From contig CAAGIO010000001.1 in the NCBI GenBank assembly GCA_900769945.1, positions 1 through 27,145 of the forward strand: a stretch of 27,145 bases of DNA, given 5' to 3'. Origin of the DNA: Bacteroidales bacterium (GTDB taxonomy: Bacteria > Bacteroidota > Bacteroidia > Bacteroidales > F082). Position 1 is the stretch's first letter. Every line of letters starts with the position of its first letter. Below the pieces are notes generated by a model that ran no database searches, was not told the DNA's origin, and saw only the letters and a program-made list of their open reading frames with translations. Position numbers and translations under genes: made by a program. This document shows positions 7,287-16,417 of the stretch, in pieces.

Positions 7287-9428
7287 TTACTTTCTCATTT
7301 CAATAAGAAGTTCGAGCATCTTGATAGCCGATTCTGAGACGATGGTGCCTGGGCCGAAGATAGCTGCTGCGCCTGCGTCATAGAGGAACTGATAGTCTTG
7401 AGGAGGGATGACGCCACCTACCACCACCATGATGTCGGGGCGACCAAGTTTCTCAAGCTCTTGAATCACTTGAGGCACAAGGGTCTTATGTCCCGCTGCG
7501 AGAGATGACACTCCGAGGATATGTACATCATTCTCAACGGCCTGACGAGCGGCTTCTGCCGGAGTCTGGAATAGCGGACCCATATCGACATCGAAGCCTA
7601 TATCAGCATAACCTGTTGCGACGACCTTTGCGCCACGGTCATGACCGTCCTGACCCATCTTAGCAATCATAATACGAGGACGTCTTCCTTCAATTTTCTC
7701 AAACTCGTCAGCCATTGTTTGGGCTTTTGCGAATTTGTCATCACCTTTAGCTTCCATAGAATAAACACCTGATATTGAACGAATTACTGCTTTATATCGG
7801 CCGGCGACTTTCTCACAAGCCATTGATATCTCGCCGAGGGTGGCGCGGCATTTTGCTGCTTCGATAGCGAGAGCGAGCAAGTTACCATTGCCTGTACGGG
7901 CGGCTTCTGTGATAGCGTCGAGGCAGCGTTGCACATCGGCTTCATTTCTGTTAGCGCGCAAGGCGTTGAGGCGTTTTATCTGTGATTCACGCACAGCGGT
8001 GTTGTCAACTTCAAGAGTCTCAATGCTATCCTCATGTTCAAGGCGGTATTTGTTAATACCGACTATTGTCTCGTTGCCGGCATCTATTCGTGCCTGCTTA
8101 CGAGCAGCGGCTTCTTCGATGCGCATCTTCGGGAGGCCAGTCTCGATAGCCTTTGCCATTCCGCCCATCTCTTCAATCTCCATGATGTGTGCCCATGCCC
8201 TTTCAGCGATTTCTTTAGTAAGGGACTCAACATAATATGAGCCGGCCCATGGGTCAACGGTGCGGCAGACGTTTGTCTCTTCTTGGATGTAAATCTGTGT
8301 GTTACGAGCGATACGTGCCGAGAAGTCGGTTGGGAGAGCGATAGCCTCATCGAGAGCGTTGGTGTGCAGCGACTGGGTATGACCGAGGGCGGCGCCCATT
8401 GCCTCCACGCATGTACGTGCGACATTGTTAAACGGGTCTTGTTCGGTAAGCGACCAACCTGAAGTCTGTGTATGTGTCCTGAGTGCCAACGACTTCTCAC
8501 TCTTCGGATTGAAAGTCTTGACAATCTTTGCCCACAGCATACGTGCGGCGCGCATCTTTGCAATCTCCATGAAATGGTTCATTCCGGAGCACCAGAAGAA
8601 CGACAGACGAGGAGCGAAAGCATCAATATCGAGGCCCGACTTGACACCTGTGCGCAGGTAATCCCAGCCGTCAGCGAGAGTATAGGCAAGCTCAATATCA
8701 CAAGTAGCACCAGCCTCCTGCATGTGATAGCCGGAGATTGATATAGAGTTGAACTTAGGCATATTCTGTGAGGTAAACGCAAAGATATCGGCGATGATTC
8801 TCATTGAGAACTCAGGTGGATAGATGTATGTGTTACGCACCATGAACTCTTTAAGGATATCATTTTGGATAGTACCCTGCAGCTCCTCATATTTCGCACC
8901 CTGTTCCAATGCCGCCACAATGTAAAAGGCGAGGATAGGGAGCACTGCGCCATTCATTGTCATAGAGACAGACATCTTGTTAAGAGGGATCTGGTCGAAG
9001 AGCACCTTCATATCCTCTACAGAGCATATACTCACGCCAGCCTTACCGACATCACCCATAACACGCTCATGGTCAGCGTCATAGCCACGGTGTGTAGCAA
9101 GGTCGAAAGCCACTGACAGACCTTTCTGTCCGGCAGCGATGTTTCGGCGGTAGAAAGCGTTTGACTCTTCAGCGGTTGAGAAACCAGCATATTGGCGCAC
9201 AGTCCACGGACGCATGACGTACATCGTGGAATAAGGTCCGCGGAGATATGGAGCGATACCCGCAGCATAGTTGAGATGCTCCATGTCCTCAAGGTCCTTG
9301 GCAGTATATACCGGGTGTACATTAATATGCTCAACAGTTTCCCAGTCCTGCATCACATTCTTTTCCAATTCTTTGCCGTCACCTTTTGCGACCGCATTAA
9401 TATTTATATCTTTAAAATTGGGTTTCAT
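7287..9428 (-). CDS. mutB: Methylmalonyl-CoA mutase large (B12-binding) subunit
   Basis: Catalyses the adenosylcobalamin-dependent rearrangement between succinyl-CoA and methylmalonyl-CoA, used by Bacteroidales to make propionate from succinate. At 713 residues it has the usual catalytic-subunit length. The N-terminal two thirds form the substrate-binding barrel (for example RPWTVRQYAGFSTAEESN and FDLATHRGYDADHERV). The C-terminal cobalamin domain carries DGHDRGAKVVATG with the axial histidine His596, and later VSSLAAGHKTLVPQV. It is the last gene of its operon. Its partner mutA is upstream, but a secreted-protein gene sits between them, only 20 bases from the mutB start. A hairpin terminator follows. 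Confidence 0.97.
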   Translation of the reverse strand: MKPNFKDININAVAKGDGKELEKNVMQDWETVEHINVHPVYTAKDLEDMEHLNYAAGIAPYLRGPYSTMYVMRPWTVRQYAGFSTAEESNAFYRRNIAAGQKGLSVAFDLATHRGYDADHERVMGDVGKAGVSICSVEDMKVLFDQIPLNKMSVSMTMNGAVLPILAFYIVAALEQGAKYEELQGTIQNDILKEFMVRNTYIYPPEFSMRIIADIFAFTSQNMPKFNSISISGYHMQEAGATCDIELAYTLADGWDYLRTGVKSGLDIDAFAPRLSFFWCSGMNHFMEIAKMRAARMLWAKIVKTFNPKSEKSLALRTHTQTSGWSLTEQDPFNNVARTCVEAMGAALGHTQSLHTNALDEAIALPTDFSARIARNTQIYIQEETNVCRTVDPWAGSYYVESLTKEIAERAWAHIMEIEEMGGMAKAIETGLPKMRIEEAAARKQARIDAGNETIVGINKYRLEHEDSIETLEVDNTAVRESQIKRLNALRANRNEADVQRCLDAITEAARTGNGNLLALAIEAAKCRATLGEISMACEKVAGRYKAVIRSISGVYSMEAKGDDKFAKAQTMADEFEKIEGRRPRIMIAKMGQDGHDRGAKVVATGYADIGFDVDMGPLFQTPAEAARQAVENDVHILGVSSLAAGHKTLVPQVIQELEKLGRPDIMVVVGGVIPPQDYQFLYDAGAAAIFGPGTIVSESAIKMLELLIEMRK

Positions 9429-9448
9429 TTTATATCTTTATTAATTTG

Positions 9449-10189
9449 TTACTGTTTGATAAAACGATTTGTATCACCATTGCATTCGTAAAAATAAACT
9501 CCTGATGGATAATTACTTACATCAAGAAGAATCTCTCCGAAGTCACCACCCACGTATCTTTCCTCCACCAAAGCGCCATTGTTATCAAAGACCCTCAATA
9601 CATCGGACGAGCCTTTCTTTAAGGAATAGGGCAGTCTGACAAAGTTCGTTGCCGGGTTAGGATAGCAGGAGTTGGCAACATCGGGGCAATAGCCTTCCGC
9701 CGACTCGTAAGTGCCGGGTAGAGAATAAACGTAAGTATGATATTTTTGTTGGGAGTCCAATCCATAAACAACCATTTTGGAAACGCCGTTATAATCTACA
9801 ATACTGTGAGGGAACAACACCATGTCGTTATCAGATATTGTATAGACCACATTTCCGTCCTCGTTATATACGAGTATCAACCCTGAATAAGAGGTGAAAT
9901 CATAGGCTGTGATGACGAACTCGATTTTTTCGTCGCTATTGAACAAGTGTTTAGACGGGAAACTCACGCCGAACTGAACCGAATAGCCATCAGGGACAGA
10001 GACATCTATCACCTTATAGAGAGAATAGTCGAAGTTATAAATATTGATTTTCTTATTCTCAGCATTCATTACTATATATTTTCCATCGAAGAAGACAGGG
10101 TATCCATCGAAGGATTGTTCGAGGGCGATTTGAGCGCAAGCGATTACACCCATCAGGCAAAGAGTCACGGATAGCAACAGTTTTTTCAT
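9449..10189 (-). CDS. Secreted protein with C-terminal T9SS (type A) sorting domain
   Basis: The product is a 246-residue exported protein of unknown function. The N-terminus is a signal peptide (MKKLLLSVTLCLMGVIACAQ), with likely cleavage after ACA at residue 19; Cys18 makes a lipoprotein reading possible but less likely. The middle has short beta-rich segments (YIVMNAENKKINIYNFDYSLYK) that could be a small propeller-like or beta-sandwich domain. The last 70 or so residues are a typical T9SS CTD: CYPNPATNFVRL, then LRVFDNNGALVEERYVGG, then VSNYPSGVYFYEC and FIKQ. It starts nine bases after the mutA stop and ends 20 bases before mutB, so it appears embedded in the methylmalonyl-CoA mutase operon. 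Nothing in it suggests a role in the mutase reaction. Confidence 0.85.
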   Translation of the reverse strand: MKKLLLSVTLCLMGVIACAQIALEQSFDGYPVFFDGKYIVMNAENKKINIYNFDYSLYKVIDVSVPDGYSVQFGVSFPSKHLFNSDEKIEFVITAYDFTSYSGLILVYNEDGNVVYTISDNDMVLFPHSIVDYNGVSKMVVYGLDSQQKYHTYVYSLPGTYESAEGYCPDVANSCYPNPATNFVRLPYSLKKGSSDVLRVFDNNGALVEERYVGGDFGEILLDVSNYPSGVYFYECNGDTNRFIKQ

Positions 10190-10198
10190 CGTAAGAAA

Positions 10199-12046
10199 TT
10201 AAATGATTCCTAATTTCTTTTGGAAGCTCTGCAAGGTCTCAAGGACATTACTCTTGACATGAATGAAGTATTCCATACCGGCTTCTTTCAAAATGTCGGC
10301 TGTGCCTTCAGGGTTACCTGCGAGGACGATGATAGCGTCATTTTTAAGTTCGTTAAAGATACGGAGAGCGTTACCGTTACCATATTCCTCGTCAGAAGAG
10401 CATATCACGATGATCTCAGGTTTAGCTTGGCGAGCGGCTTCGATACCAGCGTCAAGGGTCTTGAAGCCAGCATTATCAACCACTTCAAAGCCAGCGCAAG
10501 CAAAGAAGTTTGATGCGAAATTAGAGCGGGCTTTAAGCATAGCGAGGTTACCGTAAGTGAACATCCATGCTGTTGGGCGTTTATGGTCTTTTGCGTAAAC
10601 ATCTGTGGCATAACGCATTATATCGAACTGTTGAGACACACGGAATGTCACGATAGTATCCACTTCTGCGTTCTCATCACGTTTGCAATCAGCTTTGAAA
10701 ACCCATTCAGCCGGGTTATACTTCATTGTTTCTGTGAAGTTTGGATATTGGTTTGTACCAAGGATTATCTCACGGCGGGTAGCGACATTATTGAAACGTT
10801 TGTCAGCACTTTCCTTGACAATCTTTTGTATTGAGCCGTTGCGGACTGCCTTGAGATAGCCGCCTTCATCTTGAATCTGCAAGAAGATATTCCAAGCGGC
10901 GTTTTCAAGCGACTTAGTAAGATTCTCAATATAATATGAGCCGGCAGCCGGGTCAGCAACCTTATCGAAATGAGACTCTTCTTTAAGAATAAGCTGTTGG
11001 TTTCGAGCGATACGTTCTGCGAACTCTGTTGTCTCCTCAAAAGTAGCGTCGAAAGGAGTTGTTGAGAACGAGTCAACACCACCAAGAACAGCCGACATAG
11101 TGCCTGTAGTGGTGCGCAACATATTGACGTAAGGATCGTATAAGCTCATGTTAATGAGAGCGTTAAAAGCATGGATATGCATTTTGCAGTTCTCTTCTTT
11201 TGCTCCGTAAGCCTTAAGTATCTCGGCCCACAACATACGATAGGCACGCATCTTTGCCATCTCCATGAAATAGTTCTGGCCGACAGCTACATTAAAACGA
11301 ATCTTTGGAGCTATCTCATCGATTGTCAGGCCTTTAGCAAGAAGCTGGTCAACATATTCAGCACCTATTGCCAAGGCGATACCCATTTCCTGAGTGATTG
11401 TAGCGCCGGCGTTTGTGAACACGTGAGCATTGACACCGATAGTCTGGACGTTCGGAATCTCGGCCTTAGCGAGAATATATGCAAGCTCCATATCGGTGTT
11501 CTCGGTAACGAACCATGTGCCACGACGGATATAACGTGTAAGCGGGTCATAGTTCAATGAGCCATGAACTCCCGGTATCTTCGACATCATCTCAAGCAAA
11601 GCGAGATGGTACTTGTTGTTATAAAAATTTATCTCAACCTTTTCAGCATCAATGCCATTCAGAATACCTGAAATCTCAACAGCATCATAAGGCTTGTCAT
11701 ACTCAAGACGGAAAGAGACAGCATCGGCACCACGCTCTATTGCATTAAGAGCCTTTTTGTTAGCCGTCTGATAATCTTTCACTACAATGTCTTCGCAAAT
11801 GAGCCAACTATTACCCTCGCTCTTATTGCCACGGATGTAAGGAAACTCACCGGGCTTGACATCAGTCCAAGCGATATCCTTCAGATCCTCAGCACGATAG
11901 TAAGGCTTTACCTGAAACCCTTCAGCTGTTTTCCAGACAAGTTTCTTGTTGTAATCGGCTCCTTTGAGGTCTTTCTCAATAACAGCTTCCCACTGCTCCG
12001 TTGTAACAGGAGGAAACTCCTCAAAAAGTTTTTTCTGGTTACTCAT
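10199..12046 (-). CDS. mutA: Methylmalonyl-CoA mutase small subunit
   Basis: The non-catalytic partner of MutB in the heterodimeric mutase. From the ATG at 12046 (MSNQKKLFEEFPPVTTEQW) it is 615 residues, typical for MutA. An in-frame upstream extension to 12109 would add 21 atypical residues and would contain the -7 box at 12084-12091, so it is rejected. The barrel region mirrors MutB (AHVFTNAGATITQEMGIALAIG; FNVAVGQNYFMEMAKMRAYRM). The C-terminal domain resembles a cobalamin domain but has TYGNLAMLKAR where MutB has DGHDRGAKV, so the axial histidine is missing, as expected for this subunit. It is the first gene of the operon and is followed after nine bases by the T9SS-type gene. Confidence 0.96.
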   Translation of the reverse strand: MSNQKKLFEEFPPVTTEQWEAVIEKDLKGADYNKKLVWKTAEGFQVKPYYRAEDLKDIAWTDVKPGEFPYIRGNKSEGNSWLICEDIVVKDYQTANKKALNAIERGADAVSFRLEYDKPYDAVEISGILNGIDAEKVEINFYNNKYHLALLEMMSKIPGVHGSLNYDPLTRYIRRGTWFVTENTDMELAYILAKAEIPNVQTIGVNAHVFTNAGATITQEMGIALAIGAEYVDQLLAKGLTIDEIAPKIRFNVAVGQNYFMEMAKMRAYRMLWAEILKAYGAKEENCKMHIHAFNALINMSLYDPYVNMLRTTTGTMSAVLGGVDSFSTTPFDATFEETTEFAERIARNQQLILKEESHFDKVADPAAGSYYIENLTKSLENAAWNIFLQIQDEGGYLKAVRNGSIQKIVKESADKRFNNVATRREIILGTNQYPNFTETMKYNPAEWVFKADCKRDENAEVDTIVTFRVSQQFDIMRYATDVYAKDHKRPTAWMFTYGNLAMLKARSNFASNFFACAGFEVVDNAGFKTLDAGIEAARQAKPEIIVICSSDEEYGNGNALRIFNELKNDAIIVLAGNPEGTADILKEAGMEYFIHVKSNVLETLQSFQKKLGII

Positions 12047-12083
12047 GATTTCTATGATTTGATATTTTATCCAAAATTTTCCG

Positions 12084-12091
12084 CAAAGGTA
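12084..12091 (-). promoter_or_regulatory. -7 box (TAccTTTG) for the mutase operon
   Basis: The minus strand reads TACCTTTG, matching TAnnTTTG, 37 bases before the mutA ATG. It is the only good promoter match upstream of mutA and would drive mutA, the T9SS-type gene and mutB together. Confidence 0.55.
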
Positions 12092-12233
12092 ATAATAATT
12101 TCCAAACAATCACTTATTTATAAATATATATAAAAATTTTCATTAATACTGAAGGAACAATAAATGAGTGACAAAAGAGCAAGCCGGGGCGAAATGTTAA
12201 TAAAATTTTCATAAACAATTAATTATCAACGAA

Positions 12234-12253
12234 TTGTAAAAATAATTTTACAA
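12234..12253. promoter_or_regulatory. Perfect palindrome, operator or small hairpin
   Basis: TTGTAAAA (12234-12241), a four-base spacer, and TTTTACAA (12246-12253) form a perfect inverted repeat. On the plus strand six T follow almost at once, so it could be a weak terminator-like hairpin. Its place about 30 bases before the -7 box of the surface-protein gene also fits an operator. The remaining bases of the 12047-12322 divergent spacer are AT-rich with no gene seen. Confidence 0.4.
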
Positions 12254-12284
12254 CTTTTTTGTCGAATGATTGAAAGAAATGCTA

Positions 12285-12292
12285 TATCTTTG
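12285..12292 (+). promoter_or_regulatory. -7 box (TAtcTTTG) for the 922-residue surface protein
   Basis: TATCTTTG matches the consensus and lies 30 bases before the ATG at 12323. A TTTG at 12258-12261 could serve as the -33 element, although its 23-base spacing is slightly long. Confidence 0.6.
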
Positions 12293-12322
12293 CAGGCACA
12301 ACAAACACCAAAATTTTGAAAT

Positions 12323-15091
12323 ATGAAAACAAAAAAAAGAAAAGAAGAGAATCGCATGTTTGATTCTTTTACAGAAAGATTAACGGAGGCAGCGATGACA
12401 AAGGTTAAGCCACGGAAATCAAGGCGCAAGTCGTTATTATTCATTATCTTAATAACATTGATGCAGTTCACTATTCCTCTAAGGACGATGGGACAATGGG
12501 TACGAGTAGATGACATTTCCGGCTTCATTTCTGGCGAGACGTATATCATTGGTTATGAAGAGGTTCCCAACAGCGGCATAATTATCCCGATGCAGAACAA
12601 AGGCACCGCGACAATAAACAGTGCAGGATACATGTATAGCGGAGCTGAGCCAGACGAAAGCAGCAACACAACCATTAATATAGCGGAGACAAACGAGACA
12701 TCTGATTTCGAGGTAACAATAACCGAGAACAGCATTGTAAATGGAGCAATAAACATTAAAATAGGAGACTATTATTTAGGCAACACAAACACTAAGAATA
12801 ACTGCAAGTTATTTGATAATGAATCGATTAACACCGCATTCACTCCAATAACAGAAGACAATGGAGTATTCAAATTAACAATTGAGGCTAACGAGACCTA
12901 CAACACACTTCAATACAACAAATCCACTCCCAGATTAGCTGTATATAATGCCACGCAGAAAAATTTGTCAATATTTAGAAAGATGTCAGAACCGGTTCCA
13001 CCTTCAACTATTACAATAACATACAGCGTCAATGGCAGCATTGACGGAAATATTGGTCCACAGGTAATAGAGGTCGGGCAAAGCATCAATACATTGCCAT
13101 CGAGCAGCGCGATAGCACCAGCCGGGTTCAATATTGTGGGATGGTCGTCAGAAGAGGGAAGTACATCAATAATTGAGACGCCATTCACTCCCGAAGCAGA
13201 CATAACATTATATGCAGTATTCTCAAGAGGCGAGACAATGCTTGTAGAGAACGTCACAATAGTCAGCGGAGAGGCACTCACAACAGAAGCGACAACCGGG
13301 CCAACGACGCAGTCAGAAGACGGGTTCTCCTACATCTTCAGCGAGGGAGCCAAAAAGTCCCATGTGCCAAGCACCGCACAACACCCTTTCACCGATAGCG
13401 AAGCAATATTCATAGGAGCAAAAGGAGCTTATATATACAACACAACGCCATTTGAACACGGGATAACAAAGTTTGAAATATACTCTAATAGAGGAGGCTC
13501 AAAGAAAGTGGCAGTGGCAGTTTGTTTCGATACAGAAGAGATAACAGAATATATTGACAACGAAAACACTTGGAAATCAACATTATCAATGGACGACTCC
13601 ATATATAATGCATCAGCAGGCATACATGCAGGTTCGAGATTCTTCAGATACCAAATCACCAATGCGAACAACTCACAAGTACAGTTCAGAATAACATATT
13701 TGGTTGAGAGACCAAGATATTACACACGAATATTCACTGACGAGACAGCCGATGCGGACATCATCATCAAAGGGCCATCGATAATCATCTCAGGAGCGAC
13801 ATTAGACATGGGAGGGCACAACATTGAGTGCGCTGACGCTGAATACTTAATAATAGAAGACGGTGCACAACTCAAGCTTTCTGACAGGCAGGCGCAAGGA
13901 GAGACTGCGATTATGGCAACAATTCAGAAAGGCATCATCAAGCGAGAGAGCAACGAAGAAGGAACCCCCGAATCAGGCTGGTATCTACTGAGCAGCCCCG
14001 TAAATGACAAGCCATTCTGCGAGATAAACAACCTAATAACCACTATAGCAAGCGATTACGACTTGTTCGAATACGATGAGAGCAGCGTCACATGGAGAAA
14101 CACCAAGAACATGAACAACCCTACAAGCGAGACAAACAAAGGATACCTCTACTCAAACGCCTCAGATGTCACTCTTGAATTTAAGGGCGAGCTGTTTAAC
14201 GAAACAACAACGACATACGAAGCAACCAAGACAGGCGAGTATTATTATTCTGGATTCAACCTTCTTGGAAATCCATATTGCGAGAACCTGCCTTGGGACA
14301 ACATCATTAGCGACAACGAAGCCGCCTTATCACCCGGATATTATACCCTGAACAACGATGGCGGATTTGCGGCAAAGGCCAACTTCTTCAACGATGACAT
14401 CAAACCATGCCAAGGATTCTTGATTCAGGTTTCAGAACCCGTGACACTAACCATAACGAAGCCAGACAATAATAGAGATAACAAGGCACGGGAGAACAGA
14501 AGTCCAGGCAGTATCAAGATAAAGGTCTCAAACACAAAGCATGAAGATTACGCCTACATCATTATAGGAGAAGGTAATGGCTTAAAAAAGATTTCACATA
14601 TCAACAAAGAGATACCGAGCGTTTATTTTCCACAAGGCAAGAATAGATACGCCATTGCAAACATTGACGACAGCACTACGACGGCGCCTCTCAGTTTCAA
14701 AGCCGGCACTATCGGGAAATACAGAATCACTATCGAGACAGACAACGAATACCTGCATCTGATCGACAACCTCAATGGCATTGAAACAGATATGATACAA
14801 TGCCCATACTATGAGTTCATTGCATCACCGGAAGATGACGACAACCGTTTCACCTTAATACTCAAAGACAACACAAACGCCATTCAGGATAATATTCTCA
14901 TCTTACAGAAAGGCAACGAACTAATAGCTGCAAAAGAAGGAGAAATGGTAATATATGATATTCTCGGCCGTCCCGTACTTTTCCATGAAGGATGCAACAC
15001 AACAATCAATACGGAAAGCCTGAAACCCGGCATCTACTTAGCCACCTTAAAAGGAAGACAATGCAAGACACAGAAGATAATTATAAGATAA
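12323..15091 (+). CDS. Large T9SS-type secreted/surface protein with InlB-like repeat
   Basis: A 922-residue exported protein of unknown function. The signal peptide has an unusually long charged n-region: a basic patch (KPRKSRRK, 29-36), a hydrophobic core (about 38-52) and likely cleavage after MGQ at 58. A start at Met25 (12395) would give a more ordinary signal peptide, so the start is uncertain. Residues of about 230-303 resemble one Listeria-Bacteroides (InlB B-type) repeat: ITYSVNGS, AGFNIVGWSSEEG, ITLYAVF. A later segment with WYLLSSPVND and GFNLLGNPYCENLPW is typical of large Bacteroidales surface proteins. The C-terminus is a T9SS-type CTD: MVIYDILGRPVLF, then LKPGIYLATLKG and KIIIR. 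The sequence is rich in Asn, Thr and Glu. The small exported protein at 15139 follows after 47 bases. Confidence 0.85.
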   Translation: MKTKKRKEENRMFDSFTERLTEAAMTKVKPRKSRRKSLLFIILITLMQFTIPLRTMGQWVRVDDISGFISGETYIIGYEEVPNSGIIIPMQNKGTATINSAGYMYSGAEPDESSNTTINIAETNETSDFEVTITENSIVNGAINIKIGDYYLGNTNTKNNCKLFDNESINTAFTPITEDNGVFKLTIEANETYNTLQYNKSTPRLAVYNATQKNLSIFRKMSEPVPPSTITITYSVNGSIDGNIGPQVIEVGQSINTLPSSSAIAPAGFNIVGWSSEEGSTSIIETPFTPEADITLYAVFSRGETMLVENVTIVSGEALTTEATTGPTTQSEDGFSYIFSEGAKKSHVPSTAQHPFTDSEAIFIGAKGAYIYNTTPFEHGITKFEIYSNRGGSKKVAVAVCFDTEEITEYIDNENTWKSTLSMDDSIYNASAGIHAGSRFFRYQITNANNSQVQFRITYLVERPRYYTRIFTDETADADIIIKGPSIIISGATLDMGGHNIECADAEYLIIEDGAQLKLSDRQAQGETAIMATIQKGIIKRESNEEGTPESGWYLLSSPVNDKPFCEINNLITTIASDYDLFEYDESSVTWRNTKNMNNPTSETNKGYLYSNASDVTLEFKGELFNETTTTYEATKTGEYYYSGFNLLGNPYCENLPWDNIISDNEAALSPGYYTLNNDGGFAAKANFFNDDIKPCQGFLIQVSEPVTLTITKPDNNRDNKARENRSPGSIKIKVSNTKHEDYAYIIIGEGNGLKKISHINKEIPSVYFPQGKNRYAIANIDDSTTTAPLSFKAGTIGKYRITIETDNEYLHLIDNLNGIETDMIQCPYYEFIASPEDDDNRFTLILKDNTNAIQDNILILQKGNELIAAKEGEMVIYDILGRPVLFHEGCNTTINTESLKPGIYLATLKGRQCKTQKIIIR

Positions 15092-15138
15092 TCAACATAA
15101 TACAACTGTAACAACAAAACCATCAAAAACCAAAAGCC

Positions 15139-15414
15139 ATGAAGAAACTAACAATAACACTAATGCTTATCGCATCAATAGCATTATCGGCAGAAGCACA
15201 GACCGACAAGTTTTTTAATGATTGGAAATACAGCAGGTCGTTAGAGAACGAGTTGATAGAGACACCTCAATATTTTGGCTACGAATATGATTTCAATGGA
15301 ATAAACGGAGCACCCAATGCACCGATTGGAGACGGACTACTACTCTTAGCAACATTAGGTATTGGCTATTCTTTTGTAAAAAAGAAAGAAGACAGGCGGC
15401 ATACAACCAAGTGA
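15139..15414 (+). CDS. Small exported protein with C-terminal sorting-signal-like anchor
   Basis: A 91-residue protein of unknown function. Residues 1-20 are a clear signal peptide (MKKLTITLMLIASIALSAEA, cleavage before Gln21). The mature part is short and acidic/aromatic (NDWKYSRSLENELIETPQYFGYEYDF). The C-terminus has a three-part layout: a short Pro/Gly motif APIGDG (61-66), a hydrophobic stretch (67-80), and a basic cluster KKKEDRR (81-87). This resembles the PID-CTERM-like tails of small Bacteroidetes exported proteins, although the family is named from memory and not confirmed. It follows the 922-residue surface protein after 47 bases on the same strand and is probably co-transcribed. 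Its stop lies three bases from that of the convergent transporter gene. Confidence 0.8.
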   Translation: MKKLTITLMLIASIALSAEAQTDKFFNDWKYSRSLENELIETPQYFGYEYDFNGINGAPNAPIGDGLLLLATLGIGYSFVKKKEDRRHTTK

Positions 15415-15417
15415 CGT

Positions 15418-16329
15418 TCATTGCTGTAATGCACGGCTTCTATTAACCAGCACCACACCGGTGAATACGAGTATCGCAGCGAGTACCTTCTGCCAATTAA
15501 GGCTGTCCATACCCATTGCGATGCTCATCACGGTGGCAATAATAGGCTGCAGGTATCCATACAGACTAATAACTGTCGGGCGCAAAACTTTCTGTCCGAC
15601 AGGAATCAGGAAATATGCGATGAAGGTTGAGAACACTATGATATATACGAGTTCAAGAAGGTATTTTGAAGGCATGATGGAGAAGTCGAGGCGCACCAAC
15701 TCCTTGACATCGAATGGCAAGGCGACTAGTGCTGAGAAGAGGAACATCCACTTCATGAAAGTCACCACGCTGTATTTTGAAATAAGCGGCCTGAATATTC
15801 CGAGATAACAAGCAAAAACAAAACAGTTCACAATCATCAGCAGCACTCCGGCGGGCTTGGTGACAGCAACACCTCCATCGCCTATACGCACGGTGTTAAG
15901 AATCAAAAACACCACACCACAGAAACTCAACCCCACACCCAACGCTTTCTTCAGCGTAATCGGTTCTTTGACAACTATTGCAGCAATAAACATCGTAAAA
16001 ATCGGAGTGATGGCAGTGATGATGCTCGTATCAAGAGGTGTCGTCATCGTGATAGCCTTTAGGAACGCTATCTGTGTAAGGAAAAGACCAAGCATCGAGG
16101 CACAAAATATCTTTATATAATCCTTCTTGTCTATCCGCTCCTTTGGAAGGAATAATGACACAATCCAGAATAACATAGACGCACCCACGGCACGGAAACA
16201 AAACAACCCAAGCGGGGATATCAAAGATAGATTCGACAAATCCTTACACACAATGATATTGAAGCCGAAAATGGAATATGCAACAAAACAAGCGATATGC
16301 CCAATCAATCTACTGTTATCTTTAACCAT
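15418..16329 (-). CDS. EamA/DMT-family transporter
   Basis: A drug/metabolite-type inner-membrane transporter of about 303 residues with ten predicted membrane helices in two EamA repeats. Typical features are AYSIFGFNIIVCKD in helix 1, PLGLFCFRAVGA, TPLDTSIITAITPIFTMFIA ending the first repeat, and SLYGYLQPIIATVMSI with FTGVVLVNRSR ending the second. The substrate is unknown; the family includes amino-acid and metabolite exporters. An in-frame extension to 16428 would add 33 residues, but a -7 box (16376-16383) falls inside it, so the ATG at 16329 (MVKDNSRLIGH) is chosen. It is a single gene, convergent with the small exported protein and divergent from the COG0523 gene. Confidence 0.9.
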   Translation of the reverse strand: MVKDNSRLIGHIACFVAYSIFGFNIIVCKDLSNLSLISPLGLFCFRAVGASMLFWIVSLFLPKERIDKKDYIKIFCASMLGLFLTQIAFLKAITMTTPLDTSIITAITPIFTMFIAAIVVKEPITLKKALGVGLSFCGVVFLILNTVRIGDGGVAVTKPAGVLLMIVNCFVFACYLGIFRPLISKYSVVTFMKWMFLFSALVALPFDVKELVRLDFSIMPSKYLLELVYIIVFSTFIAYFLIPVGQKVLRPTVISLYGYLQPIIATVMSIAMGMDSLNWQKVLAAILVFTGVVLVNRSRALQQ

Positions 16330-16375
16330 ATCTATAATACCAGTTATTAACGCAAGCAACCTAAAATACAAGGCG

Positions 16376-16383
16376 CAAAAATA
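16376..16383 (-). promoter_or_regulatory. -7 box (TAttTTTG) for the EamA transporter
   Basis: The minus strand reads TATTTTTG, matching TAnnTTTG, 46 bases before the ATG at 16329. It supports the shorter start of the transporter. Confidence 0.5.
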
Positions 16384-16417
16384 CAAATAAATCGGACACT
16401 CATTTTCATAAATCGAG

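Noticed and set aside
8084..8563. A 159-codon minus-strand frame inside mutB
   Set aside because: It lies in another frame of a fully conserved mutB and has the Arg/Ser/His-rich composition of a shadow frame.
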